A stretch of DNA of 35,419 nt from Streptomyces sp. CB02009 (GTDB lineage Bacteria > Actinomycetota > Actinomycetes > Streptomycetales > Streptomycetaceae), in assembly GCF_001905825.1 (NCBI RefSeq), contig NZ_LIVV01000001.1:1-35419 (forward strand), in the 5' to 3' direction. This document shows, piece by piece, positions 26,007 to 33,159 of the stretch (its first letter is position 1; every line of letters starts with the position of its first letter). A program made the translations under genes and the position numbers. The notes under the pieces are model-generated. The model worked only from the letters and a program-made list of their open reading frames with translations. It made no database searches and was not told where the DNA came from.

Positions 26007-27334
26007 GAGAGTATCGGATCGAAGGTCGTCGCGCATCGGACATCGCCGCGAGCGTGGAGCGGGGAGTAGGCCTCGGGGCTCTTGAGCCAGGGCAACTCCT
26101 CCCAGCGATGCGGGAGTTGGCAGGCCTGCTCGGAGTGAACCCGAACACCGTCGCCGCCGCCTACCGCTCCCTGCGCGAACGCGGGGTCATCGAGACCGAC
26201 GGGCGGCGCGGCAGCCGGGTGCGCCCACGACCCGCCACCACCGCGCGCGGCTCCATCCGGGTGGAGGCCCCCGCCGGGGTCAGGGACGTCAGCAAGGGCA
26301 ACCCCGACCCCGCCCTGCTCCCCGCGCTCGGCGAGGCCTTCGCGGAGGTCGCGCGGAGCTACGCCGCACGCCCCGGCATGTACGCGGAGGCGCCCGTCGA
26401 CGAGGAGTTCGGGCGCCTCGCGCGCGCCGCCTTCGACGCGGACGGAGTGCCGGACGGGCCCGTCGGCGTCACCTCCGGGTCCCTCGACGCCGTCGAGCGG
26501 GTGCTCGCCGTGCACCTCCGGCCCGGCGACGCCGTCGCCGTCGAGGACCCGGGCTGGGGCAGCCTGCTCGACCTGGTGCCGGCCCTCGGGCTGCGGCCCG
26601 TGCCGATCGCCGTCGACGACGAGGGTCCGCTGCCCGAAGCGGTCGAGCGCGCGATCGGGAAGGACGGGGCGCGGGCCGTGATCGTGACGGACCGGGCCCA
26701 GAACCCGACCGGCGCGTGCGTCACCGAGGCCCGCGCGGGGGAGCTGCGGCGCGTGCTCGCCGGGCATCCCGGTGTGCTGCTCATCGAGGACGACCACGGG
26801 CACGGGATCGTCGCGCAGCCCCTCCACCCGCTGGCCGGGGGCACCGACCACTGGGTGCTGATCCGCTCGGTCGCCAAGGCCTACGGGCCCGACCTGCGGA
26901 TCGCCGCCTTCACCGGCGACGCCGAGACCGTCGACCGGGTGCTCGGCCGGCAGCGGCTCGGGCCCGGCTGGGTCAGCCGGCTCCTCCAGGGGACCGTCGC
27001 GCACCTCTGGGCCGCGGACGCGGTCGACCCGGCGGTGGTCGCGCGCGCGTACGGGAAGCGGCGCGACGGACTCGTACGGGCCCTCGCCCGGCGGGGCGTC
27101 GAGGCCCACGGGCGCAGCGGCATGAACGTCTGGGTGCCGGTGCCCGACGAGACCGGGGCGGTGGCGGGGCTCGTGGCTTCGGGGTGGGCGGTGGCGCCGG
27201 GGGCGCGGTTCCGGATGCAGGCGGGGCCGGCGGTGCGGGTGACCGTGTCGGGGCTCGGGGCGGGGGAGATCGAGGGGCTCGCGGAGGCGGTGGCGGGGGT
27301 GGTGGGGCCGGTGGTGGCGCGGAGCTATGGGTGA
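26000..27334 (+). CDS. MocR family PLP-dependent transcriptional regulator
   Basis: 444 aa. N-terminal GntR-type winged helix (IAASVERGVGLGALEPGQLLPAMRELAGLLGVNPNTVAAAYRSLRERGVIETDGRRGSRVR), then a fold-type I aminotransferase domain with VTSGSLDAVERVLAVHLRPGDAVAVEDPGWGSLLDLV, the substrate-carboxylate segment RAQNPTGACVTEARAGELR, IEDDHGHGIV, and the PLP lysine K293 in SVAKAYGPDLRIA. Such proteins sense PLP or an amino compound. The GTG at 26000 is supported by the leaderless promoter. The divergent FMN split-barrel gene is the likely target. The last 25 codons are very G-rich and lead into the repeat region downstream. Confidence 0.93.
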   Translation: MLGEYRIEGRRASDIAASVERGVGLGALEPGQLLPAMRELAGLLGVNPNTVAAAYRSLRERGVIETDGRRGSRVRPRPATTARGSIRVEAPAGVRDVSKGNPDPALLPALGEAFAEVARSYAARPGMYAEAPVDEEFGRLARAAFDADGVPDGPVGVTSGSLDAVERVLAVHLRPGDAVAVEDPGWGSLLDLVPALGLRPVPIAVDDEGPLPEAVERAIGKDGARAVIVTDRAQNPTGACVTEARAGELRRVLAGHPGVLLIEDDHGHGIVAQPLHPLAGGTDHWVLIRSVAKAYGPDLRIAAFTGDAETVDRVLGRQRLGPGWVSRLLQGTVAHLWAADAVDPAVVARAYGKRRDGLVRALARRGVEAHGRSGMNVWVPVPDETGAVAGLVASGWAVAPGARFRMQAGPAVRVTVSGLGAGEIEGLAEAVAGVVGPVVARSYG

Positions 27335-27738
27335 GGTGGGGGTGGGGCGGGGCCTTGGTGTGGCCCTTGCGGGTCGCGCCTTCGCTGCCCGCCGTGTGGG
27401 CAATCGTCCCGCAGGGCGGGACGGGTGGGCACACGGGACGGCGCGCTCGGCGGCGCCTCCGCCCCTTGGGCCTGAACCCGCACCAGTTGTGCGGCGTGCA
27501 CGGGGTGCGGGTCAGGGCGCGGGAGCCTGGGCCCGGCAAGGGGCTCCGTTCCGTTGTGCCCACCCGTTCCGCCCCGGCGGAACGATTGCCCACAACGGGG
27601 GTGGGTGGGGGCGCCGGGTTCAGGCGCGGGAGCCTGGGCCCGGCAAGGGGAGCCGTTCCGTTGTGCCCACCCGTTCCGCCCCAGCGGAACAGTTGCCCAC
27701 AACGGGGGCGGGCGGGGTGCGGGTTCAGGCGCGGGAGC
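27335..27738. other. Gap of 404 bp between convergent MocR and EamA genes, filled with repeats
   Basis: No gene is seen. It contains three hairpin repeats and a ~105-bp tandem unit, listed separately. They probably also end both convergent transcripts. Confidence 0.6.
27394..27434. repeat. Palindromic repeat, copy 1 (inverted orientation)
   Basis: Outer stem GTGTG/CACAC, internal loop GGCAAT/GGTGGG, inner stem CGTCCCGC/GCGGGACG, loop AGG. Read on the minus strand, it has the same layout and the same internal-loop bases as copies 2 and 3. Confidence 0.7.
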
Positions 27739-27777
27739 CTAGGCCCGGCAGGGGGTGCCGTCCGTTGTGCCCGCAAC
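27509..27777. repeat. ~105-bp tandem repeat, three units, each ending in a palindromic hairpin
   Basis: Each unit has a spacer containing GCGCGGGAGCCTGGGCCCGG followed by a hairpin. Hairpins: copy 2 at 27553-27596, copy 3 at 27660-27703 (both 44 bp, outer stem GTTGTG/CACAAC, internal loop CCCACC against ATTGCC or GTTGCC, inner stem of GTTCCGC-type), and a collapsed copy 4 at 27764-27777 that keeps only the ends. Unit spacing is 107 and 104 bases. The last unit runs into the EamA coding region on the minus strand. Confidence 0.75.
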
Positions 27778-28842
27778 GGGGGTGGGAGGGGTGGCGGGCG
27801 TTGTGGCCGCAAAGGCGGTGGCGCCGGCCGGTGTCGGCCTGATGGAGCTGGTGGCGCTGTGCGTTGTGCGCGGGGCGGAGGCCGTGGCGGTGGGGGTGTT
27901 GCCTGCTACCGGGTGCGGGTGGGGCTTTCGGCGGGATTGGGTGAGGGCCGCGCCCGTGAGGACGATCAGCGCGCCCACCGGGGTGTTCCAGGTGAGTTGT
28001 TCGTCCAGGAGGGCCACTCCCGCCGCCGTCGCGATGACCGGGATGAAGTACGTGACCATCGCGGCCGTCGTCGGGCCGACCTCCGCGACCACCCCGTACT
28101 GGAGCAGCATCGCGTACCCCGTACCGAGGGCGCCGAGTGCGATCACCGCGAGCAGCGGGAGCACGTCCACGGACGTCGGGAGTGAGGTGAACAGCGGCGT
28201 GACGATCGCCAGTTGCAGGGTCGCGAGGCCGACCTGGGAGCCGGCGAGCGAGAGGTTCGAGGCGTCCGTGCCGCTCAGTGTCCTGCGGACGTAGATCCAG
28301 CCGACCGCGTAGCTGAAGGAGGCGAGCAGGGCCAGCGCCGTGCCCGTCACGTCGACGCCCGAGAAGCCCTGCCACGCGCCGAGGACCGTGAGCACGCCCA
28401 CGAAGCCGATGCCCAGGCCGGCCGCGCGGACCCGGGTCGGGCGGTCCTCGGAGAGTGCCACGAGGGAGAGCAGCATGCCCCACAGCGGGGTCGTCGCGTT
28501 GCAGATGCCCGCGAGCGTCGAGGGGATGGTCAGCTCGGCGTACGCGAAGAGGGAGAACGGCAGGGCGTTGAGGAGGAAGGCCGCGACCGTCAGATGGCCC
28601 CAGACGCGGGCTCCGCGCGGCAGCCGGTCGCGCTTCACGACCAGGGCGACGGCGAGCACCGCCGTACCGAAGAGGAGCCGTCCGAAGGTGACCTGGAACG
28701 GCGCGAAGCCCTCCGTCCCGACCTTGATGAAGACGAAGCTGAAACCCCAGATCAGGGCCAGTACGCCGAAGCGGACGCGCCAGTCGAGCAGGCGGGGGGC
28801 GGGGGACGCCGGGGACGGTGTGGGCGGGGCTGCGGGGCTCAT
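27739..28842 (-). CDS. EamA/DMT superfamily transporter (third)
   Basis: 367 aa. Ten hydrophobic segments with two EamA repeats: WRVRFGVLALIWGFSFVFIKVGTEGFAPFQVTFGRLLFG, then AELTIPSTLAGICNATTPLWGMLLSLVALSEDRPTR, and VVAEVGPTTAAMVTYFIPVIATAAGVALLDEQLTWNTPVGALIVLTGAAL. The transporter ends near residue 310 (LTQSRRK); the last ~57 residues are low-complexity Thr/Pro/Ala sequence encoded by repeat DNA. ATG 28842 has no strong ribosome site. Instead TTGTCC (28873-28878 minus), 17-base spacer, CACCCT (28850-28855 minus) and 7 bases to the ATG point to a leaderless message. It is divergent from a LysR gene that probably controls it. Substrate unknown. Confidence 0.9.
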   Translation of the reverse strand: MSPAAPPTPSPASPAPRLLDWRVRFGVLALIWGFSFVFIKVGTEGFAPFQVTFGRLLFGTAVLAVALVVKRDRLPRGARVWGHLTVAAFLLNALPFSLFAYAELTIPSTLAGICNATTPLWGMLLSLVALSEDRPTRVRAAGLGIGFVGVLTVLGAWQGFSGVDVTGTALALLASFSYAVGWIYVRRTLSGTDASNLSLAGSQVGLATLQLAIVTPLFTSLPTSVDVLPLLAVIALGALGTGYAMLLQYGVVAEVGPTTAAMVTYFIPVIATAAGVALLDEQLTWNTPVGALIVLTGAALTQSRRKPHPHPVAGNTPTATASAPRTTHSATSSIRPTPAGATAFAATTPATPPTPVAGTTDGTPCRA

Positions 28843-28849
28843 GCCACTC

Positions 28850-28914
28850 AGGGTGACCGTCCCGATGTCTTAGGACAAGCGAGAATTCCTCGACCCCTTC
28901 CCTTAGTATCGCTT
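28850..28914. promoter_or_regulatory. Divergent leaderless promoters and LysR site between EamA and LysR genes
   Basis: Minus strand: TTGTCC (28873-28878), 17-base spacer, CACCCT (28850-28855), 7 bases to ATG 28842. Plus strand: TAGTAT (28904-28909), 7 bases to ATG 28917. An inverted repeat AAGCGA (28877-28882) / TCGCTT (28909-28914) covers the -35 of the minus promoter and the -10 of the plus promoter. The near-palindrome GAGAATTCCTC lies between. This fits LysR binding that controls both genes. Confidence 0.6.
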
Positions 28915-28916
28915 AC

Positions 28917-29819
28917 ATGTTGAATCTGGAGCGCCTGCGCACCCTCGACGCCGTCGCCCGGCACGGATCCGTCAGCGGCGCGGCCGACGGGCTCCACGTC
29001 ACCACCTCCGCCGTCTCCCAGCAGTTGTCCAAGCTGGAGCGCGAGGTGGGGCAGCAGCTGCTCGCCAAGAACGGGCGGGGGGTGCGGCTCACCGACGCCG
29101 GGCAGCTGCTCGCCGAGCACGCGGCCCGGATCCTCTCCCAGGTCCAGATGGCGCAGGCCGACATCGAGGCCCAGCGGGGCCAGGTCGTGGGCGAGGTGCG
29201 GGTCGCCGCCTTCCCGACGGCCGCCCGGGGCCTGTTCCCGGCGGCCCTCGCCGCCCTGCGCGAGGGGCACCCCGAGCTCCGGGTCCGTACGACGGAGCTG
29301 GAGCCGGAGAACGGCGTGCGCGCGGTGCTGCGCGGCGACGCGGACCTCGCGCTCGTCCTGGACTGGAGCAACAAGCGGGCGCCCGTGCCCGGCGGCCTGG
29401 AGCGTGCCCATCTGCTCGACGACTCCGCCGACGTGGCCCTGCCCGCCGGGCACCGGCTGGCCGGGCGTGAGGCCTTGGACCTGGTGGACTTCGCCGACGA
29501 GGAGTGGGTCTCCTGGCCGGAGGGCGAGTTCTGCCACGACTGGCTGATGTTCACGCTGCGCTCGCAGGGCATCGAACCGCGGATCGGTCACCTGGCGGGG
29601 GAGCACCACACGCAGCTGGCGCTCGTCGCGGCGGGACTCGGGGTGTGCGTCACACCCCGGCTCGGCCGACCCGTACCGGAGGGGGTCGTCTTCGTGCCCG
29701 TACGGCAGCAGGTGCGGCGTCACATCTACGCGACCTGGCGCGCCGACGCGGGCCGCCGGCCCTCCGTACGGGCGGTCGTCGGCGCGCTGCGGGCGGCGGC
29801 CGAGCCGTTGGGGAGCTGA
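28917..29819 (+). CDS. LysR family transcriptional regulator
   Basis: 300 aa, standard length. The N-terminal winged helix reads MLNLERLRTLDAVARHGSVSGAADGLHVTTSAVSQQLSKLEREVGQQLLAKNGRGVRLTDAGQLL, followed by the linker helix and the two-lobed effector domain (GEVRVAAFPTAARGLFPAAL, LRVRTTELEPENGVRAVLRGDADLALVLDW, HHTQLALVAAGLGVCVTPRL). ATG 28917 lies 7 bases after a TAGTAT box, so it is probably leaderless. The divergent EamA exporter is the likely target, a common LysR/exporter pairing in which the effector is also the exported compound. Ends 8 bases before a convergent gene. Confidence 0.93.
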   Translation: MLNLERLRTLDAVARHGSVSGAADGLHVTTSAVSQQLSKLEREVGQQLLAKNGRGVRLTDAGQLLAEHAARILSQVQMAQADIEAQRGQVVGEVRVAAFPTAARGLFPAALAALREGHPELRVRTTELEPENGVRAVLRGDADLALVLDWSNKRAPVPGGLERAHLLDDSADVALPAGHRLAGREALDLVDFADEEWVSWPEGEFCHDWLMFTLRSQGIEPRIGHLAGEHHTQLALVAAGLGVCVTPRLGRPVPEGVVFVPVRQQVRRHIYATWRADAGRRPSVRAVVGALRAAAEPLGS

Positions 29820-29827
29820 GCCGGGGG

Positions 29828-30295
29828 TCAGAGGCCCGCCAGTTTGCGGAAGTCCCAGGACGCGATCGCGTCCGGTGTCAGCCGCATCCAGGCGTGCCTG
29901 CCGTCGTGCGGCATCGCGTCCAGGCCGAAGTTCTTGGCGGCGAAGAGCTGCTCGGGCACGTCGAGTTCGGGGCACGCCTCGCCGGTGCGCGGGGCCTCGC
30001 CGACGAAGGTGACGGTGCCCGAAAGCTCCACACCGCGCAGTTCGCCGTAGTCCTCGCCGTCGTCCACCACGACGGCGATCCTCGGGTCGGAGCGCAGCTC
30101 CGCCCAGCGGCGGCTGCGGGTCAGCGAGTACAGCCAGAGCGAGGAGCCGTCCCAGGCGTACCAGAGCGCGCTCACGTGCGGGCGGCCGTCGGCGGAGACG
30201 GTCGCGACCCGGCAGGTGCGCTGTTCGGCGAGGAAGGAGTCGAGCTCCGCCGGGGTCATCATGATCCGGCGTCCACGGCGCTGTGCGACGGTCAT
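29828..30295 (-). CDS. Pyridoxamine 5'-phosphate oxidase / F420-type split-barrel protein
   Basis: 155 aa. MTPAELDSFLAEQRTCRVATVSADGRPHVSALWYAWDGSSLWLYSLTRSRRWAELRSDPRIAVVVDDGEDYGELRGVELSGTV is the PPOX-class split-barrel pattern used by FMN- or F420-dependent reductases. The C-terminus AWMRLTPDAIASWDFRKLAG is also typical. ATG 30295 has AAGGGTG upstream; a longer open frame to 30949 is the shadow of the isochorismatase gene. A 21-bp operator-like repeat lies just upstream in the divergent gap. Cofactor (FMN or F420) cannot be assigned by eye. Confidence 0.9.
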   Translation of the reverse strand: MTVAQRRGRRIMMTPAELDSFLAEQRTCRVATVSADGRPHVSALWYAWDGSSLWLYSLTRSRRWAELRSDPRIAVVVDDGEDYGELRGVELSGTVTFVGEAPRTGEACPELDVPEQLFAAKNFGLDAMPHDGRHAWMRLTPDAIASWDFRKLAGL

Positions 30296-30313
30296 CGTCG
30301 GCACCCTTCTGGA

Positions 30314-30334
30314 TTTCTGATGAGACGTCAGAAA
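30314..30334. promoter_or_regulatory. Inverted repeat, probable operator in divergent gap
   Basis: TTTCTGA (30314-30320) and TCAGAAA (30328-30334) separated by 7 bases; the inner part TGATGAGACGTCA is also partly symmetric. It lies 18 bases before the split-barrel gene and 39 bases before the isochorismatase-fold gene. It looks like a TetR or similar dimer site; no such regulator lies right beside it. Confidence 0.5.
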
Positions 30335-30373
30335 GCATGGGGGGCCATTCGCGTGCGTGCAAGGGGAGGGACC

Positions 30374-31042
30374 ATGGAGCAGAGGGCGGGAGAACGGCTC
30401 GCGGAGCGGATCCGGCCGGACGGCGGGGTCGTACTGCTCACCGTCGAATGCCAGCAGGGAGTGGTCGGGAGGGGGAGCGCACTGCCCGAACTGGCCGCAG
30501 TCGCCCGCTCGTCGGGGGCCCTGCGGAACGTCGCACGGCTGGTGGCCGCCGCGCACGAGGCGGACGTCCAGGTCGTCCACGCCGTCGCCGAGCGGCGCCC
30601 CGACGGGCGGGGCGCCAACAGCAACGCCCGGCTCTTCCGGGCCGCGGCACGGCTTCCCGTGCAGCAGCACAGCGGAAGCACGGCGGTGCGGATCGCCGAA
30701 CCGATCGAGGTCGCCGAGGAGGACCTCGTCGTACGGCGGCTGCACGGGCTCTCGCCGCTCGCCGGGACCGATGTCGACCCGCTGCTGCGCAATCTCGGCT
30801 GCCGGACCCTGATCGTCACCGGTGTCTCCGCCAACGTGGCCGTGCCCAACGCCGTCTTCGACGCCGTCAACCTCGGCTACACCGTGGTCGTGCCCGGGGA
30901 CGCCATCGCGGGGGTGCCGGCCGACTACACCCCCGCGATGATCCGTCACACCCTCGCGCTCGTCGCCACGATCACCACGACCGACGAGATACTCGCCTGC
31001 TGGAAGGCGCCTCGGCGGTCCGGCGGTCCGGGAGCGCGGTGA
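30374..31042 (+). CDS. Isochorismatase-fold protein with altered catalytic residues
   Basis: 222 aa cysteine-hydrolase fold. The family uses an Asp-Lys-Cys triad. Here the aspartate position in LLTVECQQG is E25; the loop where the lysine is expected reads VVRRLHGLSPLAGTD with no lysine; and the cysteine position in VTGVSANVAVPNAVFDA is A156. The cis-peptide region (GVSANVAV) and surrounding fold are kept, so it is a folded protein that probably does not hydrolyse by the normal route. ATG 30374 follows GGGGAGGG. It could be a ligand-binding or regulatory protein, or use another chemistry. It is divergent from the split-barrel gene. Confidence 0.88.
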   Translation: MEQRAGERLAERIRPDGGVVLLTVECQQGVVGRGSALPELAAVARSSGALRNVARLVAAAHEADVQVVHAVAERRPDGRGANSNARLFRAAARLPVQQHSGSTAVRIAEPIEVAEEDLVVRRLHGLSPLAGTDVDPLLRNLGCRTLIVTGVSANVAVPNAVFDAVNLGYTVVVPGDAIAGVPADYTPAMIRHTLALVATITTTDEILACWKAPRRSGGPGAR

Positions 31043-31174
31043 GGGCGGCTGACGCGGCGAGGGCGTCGGGCACGGCGAGGGCGTCGAGCACGGTGAAGCT
31101 GCCGGGCGCGTCGGGCGCGGCGGGTGGGCCGGGCGCGTCGGGCGGAGGAAGGCCCGGGAACGCCGGGGGCTTCG
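31043..31174. repeat. Low-complexity G/C repeats between convergent genes
   Basis: Short direct repeats such as GAGGGCGTCG (two copies) and GGGCGCGTCGGGCG (two copies) fill the 132 bases between the isochorismatase-fold and Rieske genes. No gene is seen. Confidence 0.45.
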
Positions 31175-31576
31175 TCAGCCGAGACTGATCGAGTCGCCGA
31201 CCACCTGGATCGGTGTCGGCGGCAGTGGGGAGCCCGCCGGGCCGGACTTCACGCTGCCGTCCGACATGTCGAAATGGCTCTGGTGGCACGGGCAGACGAT
31301 GACGCCGTCCTTGACGCCGCTCACGGCGCAGCCCGCGTGGGTGCACTTCGAGGAGAAGGCCAGGAACTCGCCCGCCTTCGGCTGGGTGATGACGACGCCC
31401 TTGTCGGCGAGGACCTTCCCGCCGCCCACCGGGATGTCCGCGGTCCGTGCGAGCGTCTCGCCCTCGGCCGTTTCCGCCTTGTCGTTCGTGCCGCCACCCC
31501 CGCATGCGGTGAGCGCCGCTGCCAGGCCCGCGCCGCCCGCTGCCGCGACGACCGTCCGGCGTGCCACTCCGCTCAT
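31175..31576 (-). CDS. Rieske [2Fe-2S] lipoprotein
   Basis: 133 aa. Twin-arginine start MSGVARRTVVAAAGGAGLAAALTAC: R6-R7 for Tat export and lipobox LTAC with lipidated C25. The Rieske domain has C78-T-H80-A-G-C83 and C95-P-C97-H98, so C78, H80, C95 and H98 hold the cluster and C83-C97 form the disulfide. Export by Tat suits a cofactor inserted in the cytoplasm. The partner is unknown; there are no cytochrome genes nearby, so it is not the QcrA subunit of complex III. ATG 31576 follows GAGGGG. Divergent from the AraC gene. Confidence 0.94.
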   Translation of the reverse strand: MSGVARRTVVAAAGGAGLAAALTACGGGGTNDKAETAEGETLARTADIPVGGGKVLADKGVVITQPKAGEFLAFSSKCTHAGCAVSGVKDGVIVCPCHQSHFDMSDGSVKSGPAGSPLPPTPIQVVGDSISLG

Positions 31577-31750
31577 GTGCTGCCCCTCTTCCCTCGTGCG
31601 TCCGGAGCCATGGTGCTCCTGCCAGAAGGTACGTCTGTGACCTGTGTCCCGTTCACAGGATCGGGCGTTCGCCTCCTTACAGTTCTTACTAGAGTGTCAG
31701 ATCCTGGACATCTGGTGATGGAACTGTCCATCCGACGGGAGGCGACGGGC

Positions 31751-33010
31751 ATGCTGACGCGGTCGGTGAGTGCCCATCACGTACGAGCCGTGCTCCTGGC
31801 CGCCGAGCGGCGCGGGGTCGCCACCGGGCCGCTGCTCGCCCGCGCCGGCCTCTCCCCGGCGCTCGCCGAGGCGGCCCTGAAGGAGGAGTGGACGCCGGCT
31901 CCGGCCCCGGGCACGGCTCCGGCCCCGGGCACGGCTCCGGCCCAGGCCCCGGTCACGGCCGAATCGGCGGCCCGGGTGACGGCCGAGCAGTTCGGACAGC
32001 TCGTCAGAATGCTCTGGGCCACGCTCGACGACGAACTCATCGGCCTCGGCGGCGCGCCCAGCAAGGTCGGGACCTTCGCGACGATGGCCCACGTCGTGGT
32101 CCACGGCAGCCGTGACCTGCGCGAGGCGCTCCGGCGGGCCGGCACCTTCTACTCCCTCTTCCCTGGCGGACCGAGCTTCCGCCTCGTGGAACCGGTGGCG
32201 GGCCTCGCCTGGGCCGACGGTGTCGACGAGGCCCGGATGGAGTTCGACGTCTCCGGGTACGACGACCCCCTCCACTTCGGCGCCGAGTCCACCGTCCTCG
32301 TCGCCCACCGCTTCGCCGGCTGGCTCGTCCGGCGCCGGATCGGCCTGCGCCGTGTCGAGCTCATGCACCCCGAGCCCCGGCACGCGCGCGAGTACGCCCT
32401 CCTGTTCGGGGCGCCCTGCGTCTTCGGCGCCGCGCGGACGGCCGCCGTCTTCGACCGGGCCGACCTCGACGAGCCGGTCCTGCGGGACGCGGCCGCGCTC
32501 AAGGTCTTCCTCCGCCGCGCCCCCGTCGACGTGCTCGTCGGCGCCGACTACGGCAGTACCGCGACCGGCCGGGTGCGGCATCTGATCGGGAGGTCCCTGC
32601 CCACCGGGCCGGTGCCGACGCCCGAGGAGCTCGCCGGACGGCTGTCCGTCAGCCCGCAGACCCTGCGCCGCCAACTGGCCGCCGAGGGCACCACGTACCA
32701 GCGGCTCCGTGACCAGGTGCGGCGCGATCACGCCCTCGCCGAGCTGACCGGCGGCCGGATCTCCATCGAGCGGCTCTCGCGCCGGCTCGGCTTCTCCGAA
32801 CCCAGCGCGTTCCACCGGGCGTTCCGGCGCTGGACCGGCGAGACACCCCGGGCCTACCAGGCCAGGGCACGCGCCCGGGACCCCCGGGGCGCACTGGATC
32901 CGACGCCGCGCGCCCGGGACCCTCGGGGCGCACCGGATCCGACGCCGCGCGCCCGGGACCCCCGGGGTGCAGCGGATGCGACGCCGCGCGCACCCGGTCA
33001 ACAACCCTGA
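31751..33010 (+). CDS. AraC family transcriptional regulator with repetitive tail
   Basis: 419 aa. N-terminal AraC ligand-binding-like domain (RSVSAHHVRAVLLAAERRGVATGPLLARAGLS to MEFDVSGYDDPLHFGAESTVLVAHRFAGWLVRRRIGLRRVELMHP), interrupted by a Pro/Ala/Gly/Thr linker coded by an 18-bp repeat near 31905-31940. The C-terminal double helix-turn-helix reads LAGRLSVSPQTLRRQLAAEGTTYQRLRDQVRRDHALAEL and RISIERLSRRLGFSEPSAFHRAFRRWTGETPRAYQ. After it comes a tail of three 13-residue repeats (DPRGAxDPTPRAR type). ATG 31751 has GGGAGG 8 bases upstream; ATG 31718 is an alternative. Target genes and ligand unknown. Confidence 0.9.
   Translation: MLTRSVSAHHVRAVLLAAERRGVATGPLLARAGLSPALAEAALKEEWTPAPAPGTAPAPGTAPAQAPVTAESAARVTAEQFGQLVRMLWATLDDELIGLGGAPSKVGTFATMAHVVVHGSRDLREALRRAGTFYSLFPGGPSFRLVEPVAGLAWADGVDEARMEFDVSGYDDPLHFGAESTVLVAHRFAGWLVRRRIGLRRVELMHPEPRHAREYALLFGAPCVFGAARTAAVFDRADLDEPVLRDAAALKVFLRRAPVDVLVGADYGSTATGRVRHLIGRSLPTGPVPTPEELAGRLSVSPQTLRRQLAAEGTTYQRLRDQVRRDHALAELTGGRISIERLSRRLGFSEPSAFHRAFRRWTGETPRAYQARARARDPRGALDPTPRARDPRGAPDPTPRARDPRGAADATPRAPGQQP
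32871..32987 (+). repeat. 39-bp tandem repeat, three units, inside the AraC gene
   Basis: Units at 32871-32909, 32910-32948 and 32949-32987, each starting GCGCCCGGGACC. They differ at a few bases only and encode 13-residue repeats, so the reading frame is kept with any change of copy number. Confidence 0.85.
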
Positions 33011-33057
33011 GCGGTACGGTCACAGCCGCCGCCCCGCGCTCGTCCTACCGTCCCGCC

Positions 33058-33159
33058 ATGACCGAAATCGACCGGTCCGGAGCCGTGCGGGCCCCGGACC
33101 GCCGCCGCACCCGCACCCGCGCCCGCGCCCGTCCCCGTACCCGGCCCGGGCCCCGGTGA
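33058..33159 (+). CDS. 33-codon Arg-rich ORF, probable N-terminal part of the signal peptidase
   Basis: It starts MTEIDRSGAVRAPDRRR and ends RTRPGPR; 12 of 33 residues are arginine. Third codon positions are almost all G or C, so this frame, not the peptidase frame, is the coding one here. TACCGT (33046-33051) ends 6 bases before the ATG, the distance of a leaderless start. The stop overlaps GTG 33156 of the peptidase frame. Either it is a coupled small protein, or one base is gained or lost and the two belong to one protein with a basic cytoplasmic tail. Confidence 0.55.
   Translation: MTEIDRSGAVRAPDRRRTRTRARARPRTRPGPR

Noticed and set aside
27509..27777. Possible CRISPR array
   Set aside because: Units are ~105 bp, the spacers are themselves repeated, and there are no cas genes.
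27325..27842. Several ORFs on both strands in the 27.4-kb repeat region
   Set aside because: They translate the palindromic repeats in different frames and have no consistent coding signal.
31124..31750. Long N-terminal extension of the AraC ORF
   Set aside because: It reads through the Rieske gene antisense; the regulator domain begins only after 31751 and has its own ribosome site.
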